From an uncultured Bacilli bacterium (lineage in GTDB: Bacteria; Bacillota_I; Bacilli_A; RF39; UBA660), in NCBI GenBank assembly GCA_934098345.1, contig CAKONX010000005.1, positions 1-31,213 on the forward strand: 31,213 nucleotides of DNA. Reading direction: 5' to 3'. The position numbers were made by a program, and so were the translations under genes. Positions 1 to 7,960 of this stretch are shown in pieces. Within the stretch, counting starts at the first letter, position 1; every line of letters starts with the position of its first letter. Below the pieces are notes generated by a model. That model made no database searches. It worked only from the letters and a program-made list of their open reading frames with translations, and had not been told where the DNA came from.

Positions 1-74
1 GGTAAATCAGTAGCATCTAACACATACCATTTACGTTCTACTGTTTCTTTCTTTTGCATAAATGTGTTTTTCAT
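1..74 (-). CDS. rplM: 50S ribosomal protein L13, 5' part only
   Basis: Only the first 24 codons lie in the window; the gene runs off the left edge. The translation begins MKNTFMQKKETVERKWYVLD, which matches the conserved L13 N-terminus (TFM-KKETVERKWYVVDA-). L13 is an early-binding protein of the large ribosomal subunit. A weak purine-rich ribosome binding site (GAAAGGGA) precedes the ATG. The gene follows truA on the same strand, as in many Firmicutes, but has its own strong promoter about 85 bases upstream. rpsI would be expected next, outside the window. Confidence 0.93.
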   Translation of the reverse strand, partial: MKNTFMQKKETVERKWYVLDATDL

Positions 75-257
75 AATTTTTTCCCTTTCAAAAATTCCCA
101 TTCTCATCAACTTCCCACATCGAATCAAATATTAGAATTTAAAAAATGTACCAGTTAAAATTATATGCTAAGAGCATGCAAATGTCAAACATTTTTTATA
201 ATACCAATATAAATTTACGAATTTTACTTTAAATTATATGAAAATAGCTTTATTTTA
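75..257 (-). other. rplM 5' leader and truA-rplM spacer
   Basis: No gene is seen in this 183-base spacer. It holds the rplM promoter and then a leader of roughly 75-80 bases before the rplM ATG. Its promoter-proximal part is AT-rich. The part next to the gene is purine-rich (a GATGTGGGAAG segment). Bacillus-type rplM leaders can carry an L13-binding autoregulatory structure. I cannot fold this one convincingly by eye, so that role is only a suggestion. Confidence 0.4.
160..188 (-). promoter_or_regulatory. rplM promoter (SigA type)
   Basis: On the minus strand a perfect TTGACA (183-188) is separated by exactly 17 bases from a perfect TATAAT (160-165). This is the strongest promoter in the window by eye and fits a highly expressed ribosomal protein gene. 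Confidence 0.85.
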
Positions 258-980
258 TTAATAATTTACTTCCATTAAGTATAATCCATTTGCTGGAACC
301 GTCATATAATTATATATGTTTTTTTCTTGTTCTAGCATTTCTTTCATATTTTCTTTTACTATTTTATTTTCACCTGCAAGCATTAAAGCTCCAACTAGAT
401 TTCTAACCATATATCTATAAAAACTAACACCAGTAAATGTTATATATAGAAGATTCTTTTTCTTTTTAAATTTTATATTATAAATTATTGAGTTATAATT
501 TTGCCTTTCCCCAGAAGTAAACACTTTATATGAATGCATTCCTTTTAAACATTTACTACATTTTTTCATATTTCGAATATTTAATTTTCGATTATAGTTA
601 TAAACATAATCATTTGAAAATATATCATATTCACCTAAATTAATTATGTATTGATATTTTTTTTGCTTACAATCAAATCTTGCATGAAAGTCACCATTTG
701 TTTCTTTTACCCAATTAAGTTTTAATGATGGATCTAATCTACTATTAACAGCAGTTAATAAATGTTCTTCATCAATTTTAATATTAAGGTCAAAGTGAAC
801 TTTTTGATCAAAGGCATGAACTCCACGATCTGTTCTACCGGCACCTTTTACTAAAACCATTGTTTTATTTATATGAGTCAAAACTTTTTCTAATTCACCT
901 TGAACTGTTTTTTTATTTTTTAAACGTTGAAAACCATAAAATTTTGAACCATCATACCTGATACTTGCTAAATATCTCAT
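258..980 (-). CDS. truA: tRNA pseudouridine(38-40) synthase TruA
   Basis: TruA converts uridines 38-40 in the anticodon arm of tRNAs to pseudouridine in the cytoplasm. The 240-residue length is normal for the family. The N-terminus MRYLASIRYDGSKFYGFQ and the catalytic block GAGRTDRGVHAF are typical; D51 in that block is the nucleophilic aspartate. A second conserved block (FYRYMVRNLVGAL) lies near residue 190. The start codon overlaps the stop of the upstream ABC-like gene (TAATG), and an AGGAG lies 9 bases before the ATG, so the two are probably translationally coupled. truA ends the short run of genes beginning near 2349; rplM follows with its own promoter. Confidence 0.96.
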   Translation of the reverse strand: MRYLASIRYDGSKFYGFQRLKNKKTVQGELEKVLTHINKTMVLVKGAGRTDRGVHAFDQKVHFDLNIKIDEEHLLTAVNSRLDPSLKLNWVKETNGDFHARFDCKQKKYQYIINLGEYDIFSNDYVYNYNRKLNIRNMKKCSKCLKGMHSYKVFTSGERQNYNSIIYNIKFKKKKNLLYITFTGVSFYRYMVRNLVGALMLAGENKIVKENMKEMLEQEKNIYNYMTVPANGLYLMEVNY

Positions 981-1609
981 TACATAACACTCCTATATAT
1001 ATCTTTTAATAATTCTTTTCGGTCAAAAGTGTATATTAAATTAGCTCCCTTTTTGTTAGCTAGTTTAATAAAATTTATTATTTTTGAATCAAGTTCTTCT
1101 AAAGTATATGCATCATCTATTAAATCATCATAGATTATTTTATTATCATTTATTATTATTAAGTGATTAGTTATCTTATATAAAAATTCTAAATCTTTTG
1201 ATAAAAATATAAAATTTAAATCATCATTTTTTATCTTTCTTATAAAATTTAATAATCTTTTTTTATCTTTGTAACTCATATTAGCATCCATATGATCAAA
1301 TATAATAGTTTTATAGTTTTTCAACATTGCATATATAAGTAGTACAAATTTTAAATCAGTTTTAGAAATAGTATTTATTTTTTTGTTTAAAAGTTTTTTA
1401 TCTAATTCTAACATTAAAAAGAAACTTTCAATTCTATTATTTAATTTTAGATGAAAACCATTTAGAAACCTTTTTACTGTCCATGAATCATCATATATAA
1501 TCCCTTCAATATCAAAATCCATATCTAATAAATCATTTAAATCACCAATTACACCTAATGTTTGATATTTAAATTTATCTGGAATATTATTACTTATTAC
1601 TACTTCCAT
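980..1609 (-). CDS. degenerate ABC-ATPase-like protein without Walker A (EcfA-like position)
   Basis: This 209-residue protein keeps the outline of an ABC ATPase but not its catalytic parts. The place of the P-loop (near residues 18-30) reads LGVIGDLNDLLDM, with no GxxGxGK[ST]. The signature region (near 80-85) is TISKTD instead of LSGGQ. The Walker B region is TIIFDHMDANMS (D105, then H106 where the catalytic Glu belongs). It overlaps its upstream neighbour by 10 bases and truA by 1, so it is surely co-translated. The order ABC-ABC-truA-rplM matches the Firmicute ecfA1-ecfA2-ecfT-truA-rplM cluster with ecfT gone. What is seen is motif loss and synteny; descent from EcfA is inference. The ribosome binding site is GGTGAG, 6 bases before ATG. 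Confidence 0.7.
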   Translation of the reverse strand: MEVVISNNIPDKFKYQTLGVIGDLNDLLDMDFDIEGIIYDDSWTVKRFLNGFHLKLNNRIESFFLMLELDKKLLNKKINTISKTDLKFVLLIYAMLKNYKTIIFDHMDANMSYKDKKRLLNFIRKIKNDDLNFIFLSKDLEFLYKITNHLIIINDNKIIYDDLIDDAYTLEELDSKIINFIKLANKKGANLIYTFDRKELLKDIYRSVM

Positions 1610-2349
1610 ATTTTACTCACCAACTTTTTATCATCTAGATATACTTTTGTAATTATTCCATAAAGAACAAGATTTTGACTTAAATCTGCAGTAAATGGAA
1701 GGTTAATTCCCATGTAAGGTAATATAGTGTTACCATTTAATAATTCTTTTTTATCTCCATTAAATATGCATTTCATATCGTTTAATAATAAAACATCTTC
1801 GCTTATCAATAAATCTTCACCATTATTACTTGCGTTTAATAATATTATTTCATCAGTTTTTATATAATCAAGAAGAATGTTTTTGTCTAATTCATCTAAA
1901 TATACAAGTAAGTTATCAATACCAATTATCTTTGGTTTTATTATTAAATAAGAAAGTATTTTTATTAATATTCTTTTTTCTAAAGGAAGTAAATCAATTC
2001 TTTCACTTAATAATTTTTTTATTTTAAAAGTTTCACTTAACACATTAATTTTATTTGTTATTTCATCTATTCTATAACCTAGTTTGGAAATATAGTAATA
2101 TAATTCTTCAGCAACAAACTCACATTTAAAGTCATCGTCATCTAAAACAACCACTATATTATTTTTTAAATATGTTATATCGTATTCTTTAATAGAAATA
2201 CCGTCTAACAGTACATCTTCATTAGGAATAATATTTATCATTTTTTTTAAAAAATAAGTTTTACCTGAATTTGATGGTCCCATGATAGTTATAATGTTCT
2301 TATCTAAGGAAAGATCAATATTCATACTTTTTACTTTTAAGTTTTCCAT
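1600..2349 (-). CDS. divergent ABC-ATPase-like protein with intact Walker A (EcfA-like position)
   Basis: The protein has 249 residues from the ATG at 2349. That start is preferred over the ATG two codons upstream because GGGAG lies 8 bases before it but only 2 before the other. The Walker A is intact (GPSNSGKT, residues 24-31). The rest is eroded: the Q-loop region reads VVVLDDDDF without a Gln, the signature is LLPLEKR instead of LSGGQ, and Walker B is IIGIDN, with N146 in place of the catalytic Glu. It may bind nucleotide but is unlikely to hydrolyse it like a normal transporter ATPase. It heads a tight run with the next ABC-like gene and truA. No transmembrane ECF component (ecfT) is nearby. 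Confidence 0.75.
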   Translation of the reverse strand: MENLKVKSMNIDLSLDKNIITIMGPSNSGKTYFLKKMINIIPNEDVLLDGISIKEYDITYLKNNIVVVLDDDDFKCEFVAEELYYYISKLGYRIDEITNKINVLSETFKIKKLLSERIDLLPLEKRILIKILSYLIIKPKIIGIDNLLVYLDELDKNILLDYIKTDEIILLNASNNGEDLLISEDVLLLNDMKCIFNGDKKELLNGNTILPYMGINLPFTADLSQNLVLYGIITKVYLDDKKLVSKIWK

Positions 2350-2369
2350 AACCATTACTCCCTTTAAAT

Positions 2370-2375
2370 ATTATA
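2370..2375 (-). promoter_or_regulatory. possible -10 box for the ABC-like/truA genes
   Basis: A TATAAT lies about 20 bases upstream of the preferred start at 2349, just after the terminator of the preceding gene. The -35 position is only a weak TTTTAA at 17-base spacing, so this is a modest prediction. Confidence 0.4.
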
Positions 2376-2390
2376 CAATAAGAGCCATTT

Positions 2391-2430
2391 TTTTAAAAGA
2401 AAAAGTATTGAATTTATTCTTCAATACTTT
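2391..2430 (-). terminator. terminator after the BrkB-family gene
   Basis: An 11-bp perfect stem (2402-2412 with 2420-2430) with a 7-base loop that contains the gene's stop codon. On the minus strand it is followed by TTTTCTTTT. Confidence 0.85.
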
Positions 2431-3325
2431 CTTTTTTTTCTTCTGATTTTAATACTTTAAGAGCACCTTTTTTATGTTCTTCTTTTTCTTGTTCCATTTC
2501 TTCACCATAATTTAAAACAAGACCTATAACAAATACAAATGACATAAAATATAACCAAAGCATTAAAATTGCTATATTTGATAATGCTCCGTAGAATATA
2601 TTATATGTTGTCATATTTGTTGATATTTGACTATAGAACCAAGTAAGAATAACCCATCCAACAGTTGTAAATATTGCACCTGTATTTATATGTGAATTTC
2701 TTCTAACTCTATCTGGGGCAATTTCATATATTCCTCTTAAGAATACAAACATAACTAACCATGTTAATGGTCCTTTTAAGATATGAAATATATCTATTAT
2801 TGTTTCATTCATATTTGTAAATTCAAATAGTTCTAATATCTTTTTACCAAACACAGGGAATACAAGTAAGAATATAATTATTACAACAACACCAAAAGTC
2901 ATAAATATAGCTTTGATACGTCTTTTAATCCAGTTAGATTGATTTATACCATATATTTGATTACTAATTAATATAATTGTATTACAACCATTGCTTGCTA
3001 AATAAAACATCCATATAAATATTATTGCAAGAGTAAAATCAATCGTATTACCAGTTAAATATGGTTCTAAGAATTGTACACCTGCTGGAATAATGTTATC
3101 CAAAATATCAATAACTGTATCCATATTGATATTAAAAAGTCCTGCTCCATAACCACATAGAGTTATAATTGGTACAAGTGATAATAATATAAAGAATGCT
3201 AGTTGCCCTGGCAATATACTCATTTCAGGTTTTTTAATTATTTCAATAATTTTACAGAAGTAAATTTTTAAGTTTTCTAATTGATCTTTGGTTTTTTTAC
3301 TTAATTTATTAAACCTTTTTTTCAT
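2414..3325 (-). CDS. YihY/BrkB-family inner membrane protein
   Basis: This 303-residue polytopic membrane protein belongs to the YihY/virulence factor BrkB family. Family features seen are the N-terminal amphipathic stretch, the segment LPGQLAFFILLSLVPIITL near residues 38-57, about six hydrophobic segments, and the late motif NIFYGALSNIAILMLWLYF followed by the last helix. The C-terminus (from about residue 272) is a charged Glu/Lys-rich cytoplasmic tail. The molecular function of the family is not established; members were once wrongly annotated as RNase BN. The start lies inside the 3' end of the sensor gene (17-base overlap), so the two are co-transcribed, and a hairpin terminator closes the unit. 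Confidence 0.9.
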   Translation of the reverse strand: MKKRFNKLSKKTKDQLENLKIYFCKIIEIIKKPEMSILPGQLAFFILLSLVPIITLCGYGAGLFNINMDTVIDILDNIIPAGVQFLEPYLTGNTIDFTLAIIFIWMFYLASNGCNTIILISNQIYGINQSNWIKRRIKAIFMTFGVVVIIIFLLVFPVFGKKILELFEFTNMNETIIDIFHILKGPLTWLVMFVFLRGIYEIAPDRVRRNSHINTGAIFTTVGWVILTWFYSQISTNMTTYNIFYGALSNIAILMLWLYFMSFVFVIGLVLNYGEEMEQEKEEHKKGALKVLKSEEKKESIEE

Positions 3326-5339
3326 TATATTCCTCTTTATTACTACGCATCTTTATGCTTGCTTCATTAAATGCATCTTCAACTAATTTAGAATCATCTT
3401 CGATCATTGAAAAACCAATAGCAACTCCAGGTTTATAGTTAAGCTTATTAAATTCCTTAATAAGTTTTTTTACATAAGATAATACTTGTTTTTCTGGATA
3501 ACCTACTAAATATACAAAGAATTCATTTCCATCAGTTCTCATAATTTCTGAGTTATCAATTTGAGTCCTAATAAGAGCATTGGCAACCCCTTGAATAAGT
3601 TTATCTCCTTCTTCATGACCATACGAATCATTTAAAGTCTTAACTCCATTTATATCAAGAACTATACATGCTTGTGGATAAATTGTATTTTTATTCCATA
3701 AATTAACTTTTTCATTATAGTAATTTCTATTTTTTAATGAAGTAAGTAAATCAATATACTTAATTCTATCTTCTTTTTTAACTTTAGTATTTATTTTTAT
3801 TGCTTTTTCTTTTTTATGTTTAGCAACAAATATATAAGATAAAACAATAATAATTATAATAGAATATTTAGCAATCGTTCCAACTATTACACTTTTTTTA
3901 GCAACATAATTATATGATGAAATACCTTTTCTTGTTAAATCACTTGGATCTAATGTCTTAGTATAAGCATTAAATAATTTATAGAAAGGATCAGTTGTAT
4001 TTTTATATCTAAATGAGTAATTATTTGTTTCCATTGTTCCAGAAAGTCTTACCGTATAATTATTAGTTTTATTAGTTATATAGTAATTGTATTCTGCTTC
4101 ATCAACTATTAATATTGCTTTCTTTTTTACTATGCGATTAAGTTCTGTATTGTTTTTATAGGTTATTACTTTAATATCTTTTCTGTTTTTTAATATATCG
4201 CTTAAATATGAATTTTCTAAAACGTATACAGTTTGATTATCAAGTCCGCTTATATTAGTTAAACTTAAATCAATATCATTATGAGCAATTACATAGTAGT
4301 TAATTTTCTTTACAGCACCTGTATCAATATAATTAGTAATTAAATTATAGTAGTTATAATATAGATCAATGTCACCCTTTATCGCAGCTTCTGCTAATGA
4401 TGTAGGAGTTCTATATTTTTTATAAGAAAATTCTACACCAGAAAATGATGAAAAATCTTTTAAAACTGAAGAAGTAATTCCACCATATTCTCCACTTGTT
4501 ATTACTTCATAAGGTTTATATTCAGCAAATCCATATTTATAAACTCCATTTGTTAAAGTATCTTCTTCTACTTCTGTTAAGCCAAGTTTATCAACAAATA
4601 GTTTATAATTATTTTTATTATATGCATAAGTAAATTGTTTTTTCATCCAAGAATTAAATTCTTTTTTAAATATATTATTAATCATTCCATTATCACTTAA
4701 GGAGAAATAGTAATATTTATTTAAATCACTTACATGATATAAAATGTTAATGTTATTTTCTATTATTTGATCTTTATATTCGTTTAATGGTACTAAAGCA
4801 TATGTTAAGTTACCATTACCTAAATCTTCAATTATTTTTGATATTTGATCATAACTTTTTAATGAGTTTTCATCAACTGAATAATATGTTGCAACAAGTG
4901 TTTTATTTTTGCTTAACACACCTGGATTTAATGATAATACTTCATCTGATGAAACAACTCCTGAATTTTTACTTATAAGAACAAAGTGATCTTTGAACAT
5001 TAAAAGTGAATCTTTTTCATAGTTTTCTGTAACTTTAAATCCATATCCAGTTGTATCTGATAGATAAGAAACTGTATTATTGTTTATTTTTAAACCTAAA
5101 TTATCAGTTAAATATTTTGAGAAATCAAAAAATACACCTGCTCCAGTATTACCAAAAACTGGTAAATCATTTGGAATAGATAAAGATATAACATTGCTAT
5201 TATTTTCATCTATCCATTTTTTTTCTTTTATAGATAAAGCATTTTCATCAACTAGTAATTTGTATAAAGCAAAAAAAGATGAACCTATGACTACTAAAGC
5301 TAATAAAGTTATAATCAAAACTCTTCTTATTTTTTTCAT
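3309..5339 (-). CDS. membrane sensor with tandem binding-protein-like domains and an atypical GGDEF domain
   Basis: This 676-residue protein has an N-terminal membrane helix (about 7-28), then two consecutive regions that look like extracytoplasmic solute-binding (Venus-flytrap) domains (about 45-250 and 262-470). A second membrane helix follows (about 490-512), then a cytoplasmic GGDEF-type domain to the end. In that domain the metal/phosphate block is well kept (LDINGVKTLNDSYGHEEGD), but the signature is DGNEF (residues 603-607, bases 3519-3533) instead of GGDEF/SGDEF. No RxxD inhibitory site precedes it. Family knowledge: GGDEF enzymes make cyclic di-GMP; degenerate ones often act as receptors or regulators. 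Whether this one is active cannot be told from sequence. It is flanked by co-directed membrane protein genes and overlaps the BrkB-family gene downstream. The ribosome binding site is AGGTGA before ATG. Confidence 0.85.
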   Translation of the reverse strand: MKKIRRVLIITLLALVVIGSSFFALYKLLVDENALSIKEKKWIDENNSNVISLSIPNDLPVFGNTGAGVFFDFSKYLTDNLGLKINNNTVSYLSDTTGYGFKVTENYEKDSLLMFKDHFVLISKNSGVVSSDEVLSLNPGVLSKNKTLVATYYSVDENSLKSYDQISKIIEDLGNGNLTYALVPLNEYKDQIIENNINILYHVSDLNKYYYFSLSDNGMINNIFKKEFNSWMKKQFTYAYNKNNYKLFVDKLGLTEVEEDTLTNGVYKYGFAEYKPYEVITSGEYGGITSSVLKDFSSFSGVEFSYKKYRTPTSLAEAAIKGDIDLYYNYYNLITNYIDTGAVKKINYYVIAHNDIDLSLTNISGLDNQTVYVLENSYLSDILKNRKDIKVITYKNNTELNRIVKKKAILIVDEAEYNYYITNKTNNYTVRLSGTMETNNYSFRYKNTTDPFYKLFNAYTKTLDPSDLTRKGISSYNYVAKKSVIVGTIAKYSIIIIIVLSYIFVAKHKKEKAIKINTKVKKEDRIKYIDLLTSLKNRNYYNEKVNLWNKNTIYPQACIVLDINGVKTLNDSYGHEEGDKLIQGVANALIRTQIDNSEIMRTDGNEFFVYLVGYPEKQVLSYVKKLIKEFNKLNYKPGVAIGFSMIEDDSKLVEDAFNEASIKMRSNKEEYNEKKV

Positions 5340-5347
5340 TACATCAC

Positions 5348-5842
5348 CTATTTTTTCTTACTGGTTGTAGTAGTTGTAGTGTCTATTGAATAATTAGCCC
5401 AAGAAATAACAGTTTGGCTTGCACTTTTACTTCCTAAATAAGGCGTTAAATCTTCTCTTTTAAATATAAATTGAATATCATAATAACTTTTTTCTTTTTC
5501 ATCAATTAAAGCTAGAGAACCAACAGCTAAATTTTGAAGATCTTCATTTGTTTTAGTTTTTTCTGTTTCAACATCAATATAAATAATTTTTCCTTGGATT
5601 CTTACATCTGATGTTTTTACTCCATTTGCTTCTTTAAAATATTTTTTTAATTCTTCAATACTATTATCAATATTATGTTCTTTTATTCCATCAAGTCTGT
5701 TTCCATACGGACTAGAAACAGTTTGGTTAACAAAATAAATAACAACACCACTAGCCATTAATATTAAACATAATAATGATATAATCATTAAAATTGAATA
5801 AATACGATTATTTTTATAAAATTTCTTTAATTTTTCTAACAT
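5348..5842 (-). CDS. single-pass membrane protein of unknown function
   Basis: I do not recognise this protein. From the ATG at 5842 it has 164 residues. It starts with a basic cytoplasmic end (MLEKLKKFYKNNR), then one membrane helix (about 15-38), then an outside domain of about 110 residues with alternating beta/alpha character. It ends in a Thr run and Lys (DTTTTTTSKKK). An in-frame GTG three codons upstream exists, but it lies within GGGGTGA, which sits 5 bases before the ATG and looks like the ribosome binding site, so the ATG is preferred. The gene lies 8 bases upstream of the sensor gene, on the same strand and probably in the same transcript, so it may work with the sensor. That is inference from position only. 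Confidence 0.8.
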   Translation of the reverse strand: MLEKLKKFYKNNRIYSILMIISLLCLILMASGVVIYFVNQTVSSPYGNRLDGIKEHNIDNSIEELKKYFKEANGVKTSDVRIQGKIIYIDVETEKTKTNEDLQNLAVGSLALIDEKEKSYYDIQFIFKREDLTPYLGSKSASQTVISWANYSIDTTTTTTSKKK

Positions 5843-5868
5843 ATAATTCACCCCAATTAAGTATTTCC

Positions 5869-5874
5869 ATTATA
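5869..5874 (-). promoter_or_regulatory. possible -10 box for the sensor operon
   Basis: A TATAAT lies about 26 bases upstream of the ATG at 5842, in the short space after ligA. No convincing -35 is seen at 17 bases, where the sequence is T/A-rich. Confidence 0.4.
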
Positions 5875-5903
5875 CTACATAAAAATAAAAATTAAAAGTC
5901 TGT

Positions 5904-7886
5904 TCATATTTTACCATTAAGCTCCATCAAAAATTTTTCTTCATCCCAGATAGTTATACCAAGTTCTTGTGCTTTAGTAAGTTTGCTACCAGCATCATGT
6001 CCAGCTATAACAACATCTGTTTTTTTAGATACGGAGCCGGTACAATTACCACCTAAGAATTCTATTTTTTCTTTAGCTTCATCCCTAGTAATGGAATCAA
6101 GTGTTCCAGTAAGAACGAAAGTCTTACCTGTAAAAATACTTGTTTCATCTGATGAATCTAAATTATAGTTGAAATTTATTCCAAGTTCTTTTAACTCACC
6201 TATTAATTTTATATTTTCTTCATCACTAAAGTATTCACACACACTTTTAGCAATTACTTCACCAATATCTCTAATTTGTTTTAAATCTTCGTATTCCGCT
6301 TCCATTAAAGCATCAATATTTTGATAATTACTTGCAAGTATTTTAGCATTTTTCTTACCAACGTAGCGAATACCTAATGCAAATAATACTTTTTCTAAAG
6401 AATTACTTTTTGATGCTTCTATTGAATTAAGTAAGTTATCAATTGATTTATTACCAAAACCTTCTAGTAATTTTAATTCTTCTTTATGTTCATTTAAATG
6501 ATAAATTGATGCAATATTTGTTAAATAACCTAAGTTATAAAAGTCTTCAATTATGGCATCGCCTAATCCATCTATATTCATAGTTTCTCTAGAAGCATAA
6601 TGAATTAAAGTTTCAATATTCTTTTTATCACAGTCTTCATTTATACAATAATAAGCGGCATCTTTTTTTACAAGTTTGCTTCCACACATTGGACAAGTTT
6701 CTATAAATTTAAATGGTTTAGAATCCTTTGGTCTAAGTTCACGTATAACACTTTCGACTCTTGGAATTACATCTCCTGCTTTTATAACTCTTACAGTATC
6801 TCCTTCACGAATATCTTTTGATAAACAATAATCTTCATTGTGTAAAGTTGCTTTAGATACTAAAGAACCCATAATCATCACTGGTTCAAGAATAGCATTT
6901 GGAGTTACAACGCCGGTTCTCCCAACAGTAAATTTAATTTCTTTTAATTTAGTTGAAACTACTTCTGCTGGAAATTTATATGCAACTGCCCATTTTGGAT
7001 AACGAATTGTATTTCCAAGTATTTCATGTTCTTTTAAGTTATCAACTTTTATTACAACACCATCTATATCATAAGGTAACTTTGAACGTATTTCACCTTT
7101 TTCATGAATAAAGTCAAATACTTCTTTTATATTATTTACAAGTCTATTATTAGGATTAGTTCTAAAGCCTAGAGAAGCCATAAATTCAAGAGCTTCATGA
7201 TGAGTTTTTATTCCATAATCTTCTGGATCTGGTAAATGATATATCCATACTTCTAGATTACGTTTGGCGGCAACACTTGAGTCAAGTTGTCTAATTGAAC
7301 CTGCAGCTGCATTACGACAATTTTTAAATGGAACTTCACCATTTTTTTCTCTCTCATGATTAAGCTTTAAAAGAGTTTCACGGCTCATGTATATTTCTCC
7401 ACGAACTTCTATATCAATTTCTTGATTTAGTTTTAATGGAACTTGTTTAATTGTTTTAACATTATGAGTAATGTCTTCTCCAACTACTCCATCACCTCTA
7501 GTAGCTGCACTTTTTAAAATACCTTTTTCATACTTTAAAGAAACTGATAAACCATCTATTTTTAACTCACATACGTATTTTGGATTAAGTCCTTCTTTTT
7601 TTATACGATTATCAAATTCTGTAATTTCATCTTCATTAAAAACATCAGCTAAACTCATCATTGGAATATTATGTGTAACTTTTTTAAAACTATCAAGAAT
7701 TACTCCACCAATTTTATGTGTAGGAGAATCTTCTCTTATATATTCTGGATGTTCTTTTTCTATTTCATATAATTCTCTTAAATAATTATCGTATTCTTCA
7801 TCTGTTAAAGTTTCTGGATTATCTAAAACATGATATTCATAATTTGCTTTATTTAAAAGATCAACTAATTCATTATATCTATCCAT
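5904..7886 (-). CDS. ligA: NAD+-dependent DNA ligase LigA
   Basis: LigA seals nicks in duplex DNA during replication and repair, using NAD+. All expected parts are present in 660 residues: the Ia domain at the N-terminus (YHVLDNPETLTDEEYD), the adenylation motif KIDG with lysine K109, and the nucleotide-binding OB region (GRTGVVTPNA). The four-Cys zinc finger (CPMCG then CINEDC), the helix-hairpin-helix region and a C-terminal BRCT domain (FTGKTFVLTGTL) follow. Length is normal. The ribosome binding site AGGTGA is just before the ATG. An extended -10 (TGGTATAAT) lies upstream. pcrA, often adjacent to ligA in Bacilli, is about 2 kb away here. Confidence 0.97.
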   Translation of the reverse strand: MDRYNELVDLLNKANYEYHVLDNPETLTDEEYDNYLRELYEIEKEHPEYIREDSPTHKIGGVILDSFKKVTHNIPMMSLADVFNEDEITEFDNRIKKEGLNPKYVCELKIDGLSVSLKYEKGILKSAATRGDGVVGEDITHNVKTIKQVPLKLNQEIDIEVRGEIYMSRETLLKLNHEREKNGEVPFKNCRNAAAGSIRQLDSSVAAKRNLEVWIYHLPDPEDYGIKTHHEALEFMASLGFRTNPNNRLVNNIKEVFDFIHEKGEIRSKLPYDIDGVVIKVDNLKEHEILGNTIRYPKWAVAYKFPAEVVSTKLKEIKFTVGRTGVVTPNAILEPVMIMGSLVSKATLHNEDYCLSKDIREGDTVRVIKAGDVIPRVESVIRELRPKDSKPFKFIETCPMCGSKLVKKDAAYYCINEDCDKKNIETLIHYASRETMNIDGLGDAIIEDFYNLGYLTNIASIYHLNEHKEELKLLEGFGNKSIDNLLNSIEASKSNSLEKVLFALGIRYVGKKNAKILASNYQNIDALMEAEYEDLKQIRDIGEVIAKSVCEYFSDEENIKLIGELKELGINFNYNLDSSDETSIFTGKTFVLTGTLDSITRDEAKEKIEFLGGNCTGSVSKKTDVVIAGHDAGSKLTKAQELGITIWDEEKFLMELNGKI

Positions 7887-7902
7887 AATATCACCTATAA
7901 CT

Positions 7903-7911
7903 ATTATACCA
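7903..7911 (-). promoter_or_regulatory. probable extended -10 promoter of ligA
   Basis: The minus strand reads TGGTATAAT about 20 bases before the ligA ATG. A perfect TTGACA exists further upstream (7929-7934), but it is 20 bases from the -10, which is too far for a standard promoter, so the extended -10 is the main evidence. Confidence 0.5.
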
Positions 7912-7929
7912 TGTATACTTTATTTATTT

Positions 7930-7959
7930 GTCAAAAAAAACACTTGTTAAAAGTGTTTT
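7930..7959 (-). terminator. terminator after the nucleotidyltransferase gene
   Basis: A 9-bp stem (7937-7945 with 7951-7959) and a 5-base loop, followed on the minus strand by a run of eight T including the end of the stem. It lies directly after the stop codon at 7961. Confidence 0.85.
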
Positions 7960-7960
7960 C

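Noticed and set aside
1830..2027. A plus-strand open frame of 65 codons inside the ABC-like gene
   Set aside because: It has no ribosome binding site and unlikely Leu/Phe/Ile-rich composition, as expected for an AT-rich antisense shadow.
7929..7934. A perfect TTGACA upstream of ligA
   Set aside because: The spacing to the TATAAT is 20 bases, and the hexamer is partly made from the T-run of a terminator. The extended -10 is better evidence for the promoter.
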